The notes below the pieces were generated by a model that worked only from the letters and a program-made list of their open reading frames with translations, was not told the origin of the DNA and did not search any database. Below, one piece after another: positions 35,552-47,474 of a stretch of DNA of 64,000 bases. The stretch lies in the NCBI RefSeq assembly GCF_900090045.1, contig NC_041788.1, positions 3,343,501 through 3,407,500 on the forward strand. Reading direction: 5' to 3'. The DNA is from Plasmodium malariae. Lineage: Eukaryota > Apicomplexa > Aconoidasida > Haemosporida > Plasmodiidae. A program made the translations under genes and the position numbers. How positions within the stretch are numbered: position 1 is the stretch's first letter; each line of letters opens with the position of its first letter.

Positions 35552-36481
35552 AATTAACATAGTAAATGTGTGCTTATAGTAATGGATTTATATGCATATA
35601 AATGTGTGTATGAGTAGCATTTATGCGTATGCCATTGACTGGGATGCCTTTGTATATAGACGGTTAACGTATGTATAAATATATATATATACATATATAT
35701 ACACATATGTACACATATACATATTACATATAGAGGAAGTATAAGTATAAAAGGAATACTGCAAATTAAATATATACAAAAACTTTATAAAATCATAATT
35801 AGAATTTTATATATATTCATATATATATATATATATATATATTCTTTACCTGAATATACAATTTGTTAAAAGCTCATCCTTTTTTCATATTATCATGAAA
35901 TTTTGAACAGTTATTATACTGTAAAAATATGAGTTCCTCCACTTATATTTGAACTATTTTCGTTGCGTTTTATTTTTTTAAATCAAAGTTTGTAATATTT
36001 AATTTATTTCGTATACACATATATTGATAATGTACAGTCAATATAGAAATATAAGTTTTCAACATATTCTTTTAAAAATAGTAAACATTTTTAAATATAT
36101 ATTATTACGTAAACCCCAATAATATGCTAACGAATATATTAATGACTCTTTAATTTGCTATGTTTAAAGCATGCTTAACGAAAAAAAAAAAAAAAAAAAA
36201 AAAAAAGAGTAAGTGTGTGTGAAATGGCAGCTATTTTGACTGCTATATTGTAAGAATACATATATGTGCAATTAATTAAAATATTTCCCACAATATTTCT
36301 TACAATATTTCCTACAATATTTCTTACAATATTTCCTACAATATTTCTTACAATATTTCCTACAACATTTCTTACAATATTTCCTACAATATTCCCTGCA
36401 ATATTTCCTACAACATTGTTTATGATTATTTGTAAAAAGAGAAAGGAGGACAAGGGAAGAAAAGAAAGGGATAAACCCATA
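35552..36481. other. Spacer between two forward genes
   Basis: AT-rich with (TA)n at 35820-35842, a 24-base poly-A at 36181-36206, and a 12-base repeat (ACAATATTTCCT) at 36280-36415. The repeat keeps a forward frame open into the next gene, but it is more likely leader or intron than coding. Confidence 0.55.
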
Positions 36482-37162
36482 ATGAATATAGAAGCTGAAC
36501 TTTTAAAAGTACTGCAGAAGTTAAAAAGAAAAAAAATAAGGCCTGCTCATGAAAAAGAAAAAATTTTTGATTCTAATATCATAGAGCAATATGATGACAG
36601 TGTTTCTGATGACGTATGCTCAATTAAGGATGTAATAAGCTGTGCAAATGGAGCAGAAAAGGAATATGACGACGATATTGATGATGATGATAAGATGAGA
36701 AAATACAAAGATGTTTATAATAATTTTGAAAATAATGTAAATTACTACTTGAATGAAAATATTGAACGAATAATATACTCCTCTGTTAGTAGTAAAAATG
36801 ATAAATCCTTTTTTACCGAAACGGATGAAGAAACGTGCATTAAACCGTTAGACATTATATATCATCAATTAAGATATGGTAATTTACAGGGTGAAAAATT
36901 AAGGCGTTATGAAAACAGCATGAGATATTTTAAACCATTATTTCTCGATGAGGACGATGAGTAAACAAAATTCCAGTGGGCATATGTTTGCATGCGTGTA
37001 CATGTGCATGTGTTTACATGTGTGTTTGCATAATACTTCCGAAGTACAATTTATTAACCTTCATGTATGATCAGTTTTTCAGATTCTTCCATAAGTTCGA
37101 ATGATAAGCAAAAAAATGGAAGATCGTGTTTAAAGGACATAACTAAAAGAGAGAAGCGATAG
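36482..37162 (+). CDS. Acidic 188-residue protein in two exons, function unknown
   Basis: Exon 1 is 36482-36960, starting MNIEAELLKVLQKLKRKKIR, with donor GTAAAC after GATGA. Exon 2 is 37075-37162, after TATGATCAG. The phase matches (GA plus T gives Asp) and the reading continues FSDSSISSNDKQKNGRS... to ITKREKR and a stop. The acidic EDDDFSDSS across the junction is uninterrupted, which supports the splice. Unspliced, the frame would stop at 36964. The protein has a basic N-terminal helix, an acidic middle (DDDIDDDDK near 66-75) and a conserved-looking stretch LDIIYHQLRYGNLQGEKLRR. An upstream in-frame ATG at 36422 exists beside the repeat and is less likely. No family was recognised. Confidence 0.65.
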
Positions 37163-37477
37163 GAAAACATGCACGTACGTCCACATGTACTTATGCGTAA
37201 ACGTATGCATGTATGCATTTAAACATATCATTTATATACAAGAAAAAGATGGCGATCAAGTAAGATTATATTTTTATTTTACAATTAAATATTTAAGCCA
37301 TGTTTGTAAATAAAAAATTATGTTGTATTTAATTTATTTTTAATTATGTTATTTATCTCTTTTCTTATATTTTACACACCGACATTCACACTTTTATAGC
37401 TAGCTGGGCTCTTTTTCCGTAAATGGTAATATCTGAAGTGTTAAGAGTCGAAGTTACTCATTTCTCTTTTCTTCAAA
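37163..37477. other. Spacer, no gene seen
   Basis: AT-rich 3' flank of the acidic-protein gene. ATG at 37426 opens a 24-codon frame (MVISEVLRVEVTHFS) that is probably chance or leader sequence. Confidence 0.4.
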
Positions 37478-38430
37478 ATGATCTCATCAGTTGTTAAGCT
37501 TTGGAGAAACTTAATCGTATAGGTATACATATATATATATATATATATATTTATTTACGCATTTCTGTCCCATTTTGTCATTTCGCACTCTTGTACATCA
37601 TTCAGATTTTCCTGAACTAGCTGACATGTGCATATTTTTTTTTTTTTTTTTTTTTTAATTCTTAATTGTTCATGTAAGTTTTTGCTTAAATTATATGTAC
37701 ATAAACGGTAGTATGCGTATATATGTGTACATATATGTACATATATAACATCCAAAGATAACGTTACGGTTTCTAGACGCCCTAGAAGAGATCACTTATC
37801 TATATTAATGACAAATCAGAAAATATTTGTGTAGTTTCTTGTAATTATGAAGAAGCTATTTAATAAACATTAACGGCTGTTTCAATAAAAGACTCGTTCC
37901 ATTATAGTATTTTATAACCCTCAAAAAGAATTGACAACTTTTGCACAAACATCAAGTGAAAATTTGTTTTATGAATACATGTGTTAGTATAACATTTTTG
38001 TAGTTATAAATTTGTATGCAAAAAAAAAAAAAAAAAAAGAAGAAGAAGAAATTAAAAAAGGATATACTTCGAATAATAATCCTCAAGAAACGAAATTTAT
38101 TCTGCTGTCGAGAAGTAATTTGTTCATGTGGAAAGAAGGTTAGAGGCTTCAAAATTTAGTCCCCAGAAAAGTGTACATTAATTTTCATACGTCCATGTAT
38201 GAGCAAATGCACGTATATGTTTGTATGTATGTAAGTACGTATGTAAGTATGTATGTATATATGTAAATGATTTAACAAAAGCGTATCATTATTCCCCTGA
38301 GGACAGAATTTTATATTATAAAAGGTAAAACAAACAAAAAAAAAAAAATCGTTACGAATAAAAGACAAATATAGTGTTTTCCTTTTTGCAAAAGAAAATA
38401 CCATTTGTAGTACATATAAAACAAAAGAAT
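37478..38430 (+). other. Unresolved forward-strand gene or pseudogene: coding-like islands in several frames
   Basis: Islands of normal complexity line up on the forward strand. 37478-37516 reads MISSVVKLWRNLI and ends at GTATAG. From 37760 to 38139 one frame stays protein-like: SRRPRRDHLSILMTNQKIF, RSIIVFYNPQKELTTFAQTS, and EEEIKKGYTSNNNPQE then FILLSRSNLFMWKE, with a donor GTTAGA at 38140. That frame is crossed by stops at about 37835, 37871, 37886 and 37985. Short introns (GTGTAG...AAAAG and GTGAAA...poly-A-AAG) would remove them in phase. Possible last exons follow at 38304 (EFYIIKG) or 38392 (ENTICSTYKTKE). The choice between a gene with very short introns and a decayed gene cannot be made here. 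Confidence 0.4.
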
Positions 38431-39102
38431 AGGAGGGGAAAGGCAAACATCGCAAAACTTCTTTACATATAAAAAATTAAAAGCTTTGAGTTGAATATCT
38501 TAAATTTACAATTTTTTTTTCTTTTTTTTTTTCATTTTTCTTATTTTTTTTTTTTTCTTTTCCTTTTCTTTTCCCTTCTTTTTGTTTTTCTTTTCCTTTT
38601 CTTTTCCCTTTTTTTTCCTTTTTATGTTTAAGGTTTTAAAACTTTAAAAAAAAAGGGGTTACGTTATTTGACAGAAAACTTTAATAATAGCACAAATGTT
38701 TTATATGGTTTGTACGTTTTCATTTTTCTTCATTTCGTAAATATATTATGCATGAAACGATATACCAAATATTTTATAGATATGCATCCTTATTATTTTA
38801 CTTCATCCTTAGTGAATTTAGATTCATTTTATTAAAATTTTAGTAAAATTAAATTTTGACTGAAGTCTTTATTTTTTTTTTTTTTTTCCCTTCTATATAG
38901 CCATTTTTTTTTTGTCTTCTACAATTTGTTCCAATATATACAAATTTTTATATTTTGTTTATGAGTTTTCATTTATAACAACGTGTTACCAATTTACATA
39001 TTTGCGTTATATAAAAACTGCAATATTCTTATGATAAATTTACGGTAAAAATTGCTCTGTACGTATGTTAATTCACTTCACACTTCATTATGCAGTATGT
39101 AG

Positions 39103-39150
<48 letters not shown>

Positions 39151-39458
39151 ATATTATGTAAGTATAAACATTACATTGAATATTTTTTCATTTTTTTTTT
39201 CCTTAGTTTGTATAATTTTAATTTTCATTTTTTTCTTCATTTTGCAGAATTTTAATATTTAAAAAATTTTTTTTTTTTGTAATTTGTTTTCAATCGTTCA
39301 ACTGTAGAAAATTTTGACTAAAAGAATACAAAATAAATGCAGAGGTTAAATTTGTTATAACGCCTTTTATTTTTTTTATGTAATAATTTATGCACGTCGT
39401 TAATTTGTTCGTTCATTAGTTCGTTCTCCTATCCATCCGTTTATTTGTTCATATATTG

Positions 39459-39497
<39 letters not shown>

Positions 39498-39787
39498 TTA
39501 TATATACTGTTTAATTTACGTTTGATATATTAAGGGAAGGCTATATTTTTATAGTCCCACAACATATATATATTTATATATGCATATATATGTATTGCAT
39601 GTAAGGACTTTTATATATATATGTACGCATGTATATATGTACTTATGTGCTTATGTACGTAGATATCCTTGAAATACTTCCGTACGCACTACAAAGCTTG
39701 AAAACGTATACACAACATACCCACTAACATTTTTTGCAATCATTTAAATTTTTTTGAAAACATATGAATATAAAATAATATGAAAGT
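38431..39787. other. Gene-poor region upstream of the PPM phosphatase
   Basis: T-rich and CTTTT-rich blocks (38510-38630), (TA)n runs near 39100-39150 and 39465-39495, and ATGTATATAT repeats up to the start codon. No gene was seen; it probably holds promoter and leader. Confidence 0.55.
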
Positions 39788-42700
39788 ATGATAACAAATA
39801 ATACAGAAAAAGAAATAAAAAATGAAAACTACAATAACCCTAATTTAAGTGATGATAACAGTATTGTGGAAAAGGGAGTAGTAGTAGACGAAAAAGAAAA
39901 TAATTTAAAAATTGCTTATAAGGACAAATGTCCAATTGATTACGAGGGGGAAAACTATTATTGTGAAAGTGGAGGGGAAAACTTAAGAGTGAATAAAAAA
40001 GAGATGGAAGTAGATGGGGAAGGGGTAGTAGAAGAAGAAATGGAGGTGGAATGGAAAGGGGGAGAAAAGGAAGAACTAGAAGATGCAATTGATGAAGAAA
40101 TCGAGGGAAAAGACGAAGAGAAAGGGGATGAAGCAACGGAAGAGGAAGAAAAGGTGGAACTAGAAGAGGCAATTGAAGAAGCCGAGGAAGAAGACGAAGG
40201 GGAGGACGATGAACATAGGGAGGAACCAAATGATATCAAAAACGATTATGATGAAAATAGTGGAGTACACAATAATGGGCAGAGGTTCAAGTTGAAAAGG
40301 GTGCCTTCAGGGGATGTACCATCAGAAAAAACAATAGAAAATAAGGATGAATTGTTAGAGTGCAATAATAGCAATAACAGTAATGGTAATAATAGTAGCA
40401 ACGATAATGGCAATTACAATAGCAACGATAATGGCAATTACAATGGCAACGATAATGGCAATAGTTACTTGAAAGAAAATATATGCAAATTTGAAAGAGA
40501 TATGCCCGATGAAAGGAGTAGAAACTGCAAGAATGATGATAATAATATACACAAGAAAATTTATGAAAATAATGAAAAATGTAAAAACATGAACATAATG
40601 AAAAAGGGGTATCACAAAAGAATTAATGATATTATTATTGATAAATTAGTACACAAAACTTTTAATAATATAATGAAAGATACATCTAAAAAATGTTCTG
40701 TAACAGACAGTCCGAATATGGAATATAAAAATAAAAGAAGTTTAACGGTGTATAATGACGATTTAAAGAGGGAGACGAAAAAATATAAAACGAAAGGATC
40801 ATTTGAAAATTCAGACGGATTAGCGGCGTATATGATGAAAAATAAGAAAGAAGATGATACAGGGAAAACTTATGTTAAGTATGAAATGGATGCTGATGAT
40901 GGTGGTGATGGTTATGACGATGGTGTTGATCATGATGATAACCATGGTGAGGGGTATATTGAATATTCAAAAAACGACAAATTTCTAATTTATTGTAAAA
41001 ATCATTTGAAAAAATTTGATGAAATGGATATTGATGAATTGATGAAATATAAGAAGGAGGAAACAGTTGAAAATAAGGGAAACTACCATGAACATGTAAA
41101 AAAAGAAAAGAAATCGTATAATGCTAATAATTGTACGACTAATTATGATAACTATATTATGCATCATAAGGGAAACGATTTTACGCATGAGAAAATGAAT
41201 ATTAGTTCGATGCAAACGTTAAGCATTGCTCGTGATGAAGGTAATCGAGGAAGCGGTGGTATTAGTGGTGGTAACGGTAATGGCAGCCATAGTGGGAACT
41301 GGAATGGAATCAATAATAAAAACGATACTAATTACGGTAATAGTACCACCAATAACAATCCTGTTACTAAGGAGGAGAACGTACTGGATGCGTCCATTCC
41401 TCAAGAGCATAACATTAGCTGGACAAGTATCAAATGTGAAAATATGATAGATGAAATAACGTTCCCACCGATTTATGAAGAACGTAAGGATGAATGGTTT
41501 AAGGCTAATGAAAATGAAGACTGGCATGTGCATAAATTATGTAAATGGTTATACAATGTTAAGGACAATCTATATTTTAATATTAGCAACCAAGAAATTT
41601 ATTTTGAAAAAAATAGAAAATTTTTGAAATTTGAAAATTCGTTTGAAGAAAATGCAAACACTGGCTCTGATGAAATAGAGGCAAATAATTTTGTGGAAGA
41701 TCATGACAAAAAGTATGAGGATTGTAAACAGTTCTATTCCAATGGTGATTGTAGAAAAGATGCTAACATTAATGTTAATGTTAAGCAGGAGTTGTACAGG
41801 GGTGAGAGTGGTAATAACGAAAGTGTAAATGGCAGTATGAATAGTAGTATGAATGATAGTTTTAATAGTAGCATGAATGGAAGCAATGGTGTAAGAGTTA
41901 ATGGAAGTAACAGTGGTGGTAATAGTAGTAGTGAGCATTGTAATGGTAAGAGCGTAGAGAACAACAGTCGAAGCAGTAAGAACAACATTAGCAAACGGGG
42001 AACAAGTAAAGATAAAAATATGTATGACAAGAATTATGTAGAAAAAAGGGATACAATGAATGAAAGCTTTTCAAATGATATGGAAACCGTAGAACAGAAC
42101 GATGAAACTGTTGAAGAATTCAGTATGGTATTAGAAGATGATTTAGTATGTGGAACTTTTAGTAAAATAGGTAATCATAATAGAGGAGAAAATGAAGATT
42201 TTTATATAACAAAAGATATATTAGACTTAAACCATGTTTCTGAGAGTGATGGGTTATGTTTCTTTAGTGGTGTATTTGATGGGCATGGTGGATCTAATTG
42301 TGCAAGATATGTGATGACACATTTAAAAACAAATTTGATTGCAAAATTTAGACAGTCGTTTTTAATAACATGTAAAAAACAATTTAAAGAAAAAAGTTCA
42401 AGATTAAATGATTTAAGTGTTGAAATAAGAGCACTGTATGATAGTTGTATAAAAGGGTTTGATATGACTGATAAGAATTATATTGAAATTTCGAAAAAAT
42501 ATGATTATAAGGATGGTTCAACTGCTTGTGTTGTACTAATATATGGTCCAGATGATGATGGATCTTTAAAAGTTTTATGTGCAAATTGTGGAGATTCAGG
42601 GGCTTTAATTTGTCATAATAAAAAACCAATTAAATTGTCCTTACGCCATAAACCTGATTTACAAGAAGAAAGAATGAGGATATTAAAATGCGGAGGAATA

Positions 42701-43598
42701 ATAGCAAATATTAATGGTATAAATAGAATTATTACTAAACATAAAGATAAAAATAATAAAAGTAAAGAGAAGACATTTTTAGCTTTATCAACATCCAGAT
42801 CATTTGGGGATATATCATACAAAGTACCCAGGAAAATTGTTCTATGTAAACCGTTTATTAGTGTTTATACAATAGATTTTGATATGGACTCTTTTCTTGT
42901 TCTAGCTACTGATGGAATATTAAATGTATTAAGTGACAAGGAAATTATTGATATTGTTTGGAAAAATATACATAAAAAACCTGAAGAGGCAGCAGAAGAA
43001 GTGGTCAAAGAAGCAACGAGAAGGGGATCCACGGACGACAAAACCTGCACAGTCATCTTTTTTTATTGGAGAAAGGATATTTTTAGCAATTTACTCGAAA
43101 ATGCTAGCTTGGAGCATATCGCGCACGAGGATTCCAAGGGGGAGGTATGAGCACATTTAAACAGGCTAGGAAATTTTAGTTGCATGGGTGAATAGATTTG
43201 TGGGCATTATTATATCATTTTTTATTCCCCTTTTTTTCCATTTTTATTCCCATTTTGTTCCTTTTGTACTCCCATTTTATTCCTTTTATTCTCCCATTTT
43301 GTTCCTTTTGTACTCCCATTTTATTCGTTTTATTCTCCCATTTTATTCCTTTTATTCTCCCATTTTATTCCTTTTATTCTCCCATTTTATTCCTTTTATT
43401 CTCCATTTTATTCCTTTTATTCTCCCATTTTATTCCTTTTGTACTCCCATTTTATTCCTTTTGTACTCCCATTTTATTCCTTTTGTACTCCCATTTTATT
43501 CCTTTTGTACTCCCATTTTATTCTCCTTTTATTCTTTTATTTTCTTTTATTTTATTTTTTTTGTACAGGACATTAACATGTTTTCAGAAATATTCTGA
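39788..43598 (+). CDS. PPM-family (PP2C-like) Ser/Thr protein phosphatase with long Asn-rich N-terminus, two exons
   Basis: Exon 1 is 39788-43144 (1,119 codons), ending GGGGAG before GTATGA. Exon 2 is a 30-base microexon 43569-43598 (DINMFSEIF and stop), after TTTGTACAG, phase 0. The total is 1,128 residues. Residues 1 to about 780 are Glu/Asp-rich, then Asn/Ser-rich, with short ordered islands. The catalytic domain runs from about 785. It has RGENEDFY (metal-binding Asp), GVFDGHGG with Asp831, CANCGDSGALI, STSRSFGD, LATDGI with Asp1042, and GSTDDKTCTVIFF, where DD replaces the common DN, as in many plant PP2Cs. All metal-coordinating acids appear present, so activity is expected. PPM enzymes are Mn/Mg-dependent monomeric phosphatases. 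The substrate is unknown. Confidence 0.9.
43225..43548. repeat. 22-base pyrimidine tandem repeat (ATTTTATTCCTTTTGTACTCCC) inside the PPM intron
   Basis: About fourteen copies with GTACTC/ATTCTC variants. It fills the 424-base intron 43145-43568 up to the acceptor and has no AG dinucleotide in the unit. Confidence 0.92.
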
Positions 43599-44017
43599 CC
43601 CGTTCAGGTACTTTTAAAAACTTTTCAAAATTGGAGGACAAATATGGTAAGCACAAGTTTTACATTAAAATGTTTTTTGAAAAATGGAATAGAACAAGTT
43701 TCGTTAAAGAACATTATATACAACGTGCAATTTCGGATTTTAAGAAAAATGTGGAGTGAGCGAACGTTATATGGTTAATTTGGAACAAAAAAAAAATAAT
43801 AAGAAAATTAAAAAAAAAAAAGTGAAATAAAGAGGAATAAGAAGAATACGGGGCTTTTTTTGCATTATTATAAAGCAATTAACGCAAATCGATGTTTTAC
43901 ATTATTTTGTTTTATTTCACTTTATTTTACTTTATTTTACTTCATTCTACTTTATTTTTTTTTTCCTAAAAAGAAAAAAAATTAAGAATTTGTTTTTAAT
44001 TATATACTGTTCAATCT

Positions 44018-44048
<31 letters not shown>

Positions 44049-44544
44049 CACACATTTGCAGCATTTTTTTTTAGCTGATATTACCTTGTTCTTTTCGTTG
44101 TAAAGGTGAAAATTTAAATAAATTGAAAAAATTAAAAAATAATGATGAAATAAAAGGAAAAAGCTCTGAGATATAACTTCGTTTCTTTGCTTTTCTTTTC
44201 CTTTTTATTATATTATTTTTTTTTTATTTCCCCTCACATGTTAATTTTTGTTGTATTTAATATTTATCATTTGTTTTTTGCCAATTTGGTTGCAATGGTT
44301 TTACACTTGAAGAGAACGTTTTGCGGGTATATATGTGTGTATGTATATATGTATGTATATACGTGTATATATGCGAGTACTAATATATGTATATGTATGT
44401 ATAAATATATATATATTTTTTTTGTTTTGCCCATATATACACACATACGTATGAACAATGCGTATTTTTGTATAATTCACTTGGATATATAGGGACAAAA
44501 TTTTGGGAAATTTTTATTAACCACAAATTACACTTTTTAATTTG

Positions 44545-44579
<35 letters not shown>

Positions 44580-44600
44580 CCCCATTAGATTGTTATTTTC
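43599..44600. other. Spacer with a coding-like island at 43,600-43,790
   Basis: Just after the PPM microexon, about 170 bases have normal complexity and are open in two forward frames. One reads EDKYGKHKFYIKMFFEKWNR to FKKNVE and a stop. The other starts MVSTSFTLKCFLKNGIEQVS and ends SERTLYG and a stop. It may be a small separate gene or an alternative PPM end. The remainder is poly-T and ATGTATATAT repeats (44325-44410), with a 34-base poly-T at 44546-44577. Confidence 0.35.
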
Positions 44601-45023
44601 TCATTCTCCTATCTCCTTAAAATTCTCTAACTGTAAAGTTATAAAATCCTTAAGTAGCTTTTTATGAAATGATACTAATGCTCCTCCTTGTATATATGAA
44701 TAATTTTTTATATCTTTAATTAAATTGGCAATATTTTCTTCATTTTTTGTTTTGTGTTGGCCAAATATTTTTTTATCTTTTATGTTTACTAATTTTTGGT
44801 ATAACTGATTATTTGTGTCTTTAAATCCAAGTATTACATCATTCTGTCTTATCTCAAAATAAAGGAAAGAGGATTTTTCATCAGGATTCAAAAGCAAATT
44901 TTTATGTATTTCTCCACATATATATTCTTTGTTTAATATTTTATAAAAGTTTGTTAATGATTGTTTATTATTTTTTAAGTCGAGGAATAAGAATTTTAAA
45001 ATTTCCTTTTTCATCTTTTTCAT
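44601..45023 (-). CDS. 140-residue protein, function unknown
   Basis: Reverse-strand exon starting at ATG 45023 (MKKMKKEILKFLFLDLKN). The frame is open three codons further but without another ATG. It is Lys/Asn/Leu-rich and predicted mixed helix/strand. A central beta-like part FLYFEIRQNDVILGFKD is followed by NYSYIQGGALVSFHKKLL and a C-terminal helix. No signal peptide, membrane helix or metal motif is seen. The composition and a lack of repeats make it a convincing gene. The region upstream (45060-45330) is unusually rich in C and G for this window, as expected of a leader. No family was recognised. Confidence 0.6.
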   Translation of the reverse strand: MKKMKKEILKFLFLDLKNNKQSLTNFYKILNKEYICGEIHKNLLLNPDEKSSFLYFEIRQNDVILGFKDTNNQLYQKLVNIKDKKIFGQHKTKNEENIANLIKDIKNYSYIQGGALVSFHKKLLKDFITLQLENFKEIGE

Positions 45024-45881
45024 CGTATGCACAACTGTTTGCCTATATTTTTGAATAAACGGAGCTGTGCCTCGACAAGGGTTCTACGGCATAGGTGCTA
45101 CTAGTCACATGCGCAAGAGAGGATCTTAGTGCTACTGCTACTAACACGGCTCTCTATAATTACACGTTTGTACTTCCGCTCGTGTTTTGGTTTGTACTTC
45201 CTCTCGTATTTCCGTTTGTGCTTCTGTTCACGGTTGAGTTCACGTTTTCGAGTGTATATGTATGTAGATCGTATGTACACACGTTTTAATACGTATAGTG
45301 CATGTACTCGTGCGAGCAGCTCGTATTTGCAAATTTTTTAATATCGTTTGGACATAAAATTTTCATTTTTCCTCTTTTGGTAAGTTGAGTAAAAAAATAT
45401 AATTCATTTAAAATTATTAGGAAATGGACAAAATAGAAGAACATAATTTAAAAATGGAGTAAATTCAGAGTGGACGAAAAAAAGATATTGCCTCTAAATT
45501 ATTACTTAAATGTATATATTGTTTCCACCAACATATGCATTAAAAAATTTACAGTCATGTTTCCCACGGGAAAATAAATAAAAGAGCAAAATAAAAAAAA
45601 AAAAAAAGATAAAATAAGTTTAATGAAAAAAAAAGATAAAATAAGTTTAATGAAAAAAAAAGATAAAAAAAGTTTAATGAAAAAAAAAGATAAAAAAAGT
45701 TTAATGAAAAAATGAAAAAAATTAATAAAATAAGTTGAATAAAAAAAATCAAAAAAAATTGGTAAAATTCGTGAAATACGCAAAATAAATAAAATTATAT
45801 AAGTATGCAAAATAAAAAAAAAGAAAAATATGACAAACAGTTTTTTCGCCCTGCACACAAGACAGTTTATATATCATTGTG
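45024..45881. other. Spacer between two reverse genes
   Basis: 45060-45330 holds less AT-rich sequence with imperfect CTTCCGCTCGTGTTTTGGTT repeats, probably leader of the gene at 44601. 45595-45715 is a tandem repeat of about 26 bases (AAAAAAAAGATAAAATAAGT...), four copies. The rest is A-rich 3' flank of CutA. Confidence 0.5.
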
Positions 45882-47474
45882 TTACTTTTCTTTTTCATTT
45901 TCCACTGACTTCACCGAATTTGAAACCCAGTCAAGATAATCCTGAAGAAAAAATTTTATATGAAAAATTGTAAAAATGCATGGTGCTTTTTTTTCTTTTT
46001 TTCTTTTTTTCTTTTTTTTTTTAAATATATATACATAAACAGCTGCATAAAACAAAGGGGGATTTATTAGCCATTTTAGAACTTTTGTTAAAATATGCTA
46101 TTTTGAAATGCTTTTTTATGAAATATTTTGCACAGAAAATTTGCAACCATTCTTATGGTATTCGAGTAATTCACGTAAAAATACTCATACAAGGGGGTTG
46201 GCGTATATATACAAATATACATTTGAGTATACGCGCATATGAATATATATACACTTGAATGTACGTGCGCGCGAATATATAATTTTGAACAGCATAAATT
46301 CATCCAATGAAGGATATATATTGATATGCGTTTCAACTAACTTTGCTCCCATGTTGTATTGGAACAGCAATAACCTGAAGCAAAAAAAATGTACAAGTAG
46401 GTGAATAGACGAGAAGAAAAAATGACAAAATGTAAGGGGGAACAATAAAAAAACAAAAAAAAAAAAAAGAACCTATTTCTTCTTCTTCTTAATATACCTC
46501 TGGCACCTCGTACGGATGATTTAACTTTACCATGGATACAATTTGGTCGAACATATTTTTTTTTGTTTTAATCATCATTAAGACTTCGTTGTCCCGCTAA
46601 AGTGAAACAAACGTTTTAATTTGGTACCGTAGGGAATAAAGAAGGGCAAAAGATAAAAGAGAGAAAAGGAAAAACATACGAGTAAAAATGTGTACAAAAT
46701 AAAGCACAACAAAGTATATATGCAAAAAATACATGAATGAAAAAAGACCTAGATAATAAATTACATTATTTTGCTTATAAAGTTTGAGTATGCATGTGTG
46801 TGTATAGGTGGGTGTGTATGTTTTTTCTATTTTTTTTTTTTTTTTTTTTTTTTTTTATTATCCTTCGTACAGCTATTTCTCCTTTCCAGTGATACATACT
46901 ATGGACACCCGGAATTATATTTATGCAACTAGCTAACTTCTCTTTTAACAAAATATTGGAAATCTAACCGGACGGGAAAAGTAAAATAAAAGTTAATGGA
47001 AATATCGATATGTGAATTTCAGTTTTACTTGGATTTATTACGATGTTATTTATGTTTATTTTTGTAAATACTGTTGGAATTTTTTTTTTTTTTTTTTTTT
47101 TTTTTCATCAAATTTTATTTATTATTTTTTTTTTTTAGTGTTAATTTTTCTTGACTTCTTTACATTTCAGTTTTTACTTTTTTTTAATTAAAACTTGTTT
47201 TTGTTTTTCTTCCTTGTACATTTTCAGCAACTTCCTTACTCGGAGCTGTAACATATACAGCTACAAAAGAGGTATTATTATTCTCCATTTGATTAGATGG
47301 TATTAATCGTTGGGATGATGTACAGTTGTATCTATTATAGGAGAAACTGTTAAGTAGTAAATTACGCTTTAATATATTATTTATGAAAAAGGAATCCCGA
47401 AAATGTTTATTACATCTTTTCTTTGCTACAATTGTTAGGGAAATAAACATTATTAAAATATTATGTACACGCAT
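45882..47474 (-). CDS. cutA: CutA, divalent-cation tolerance protein, five exons with organelle-targeting-like leader
   Basis: Five reverse-strand exons: 47220-47474, 46871-46963, 46498-46596, 46342-46374 and 45882-45941. All junctions are phase 0 with GT donors (GTACAA, GTACGA, GTATAT, GTTAGT) and AG acceptors; the total is 179 residues. From about residue 70 the protein is a full CutA domain: FVAVYVTAPSKEVAEN, LLKEKLASCINIIPGVHSMY, HWKGEI, EVLMMIKTKK, HPYEVPE, VIAVPIQHGSK, YLDWVSNSV. Each exon codes one conserved block, which confirms the chain. CutA forms tight homotrimers and is linked to copper tolerance in bacteria; its eukaryotic role is unclear. Residues 1-20 are hydrophobic (ILIMFISLTIV) and 20-60 basic and Asn/Ser-rich, as in bipartite apicoplast leaders. 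Apicoplast targeting is inference. Confidence 0.9.
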
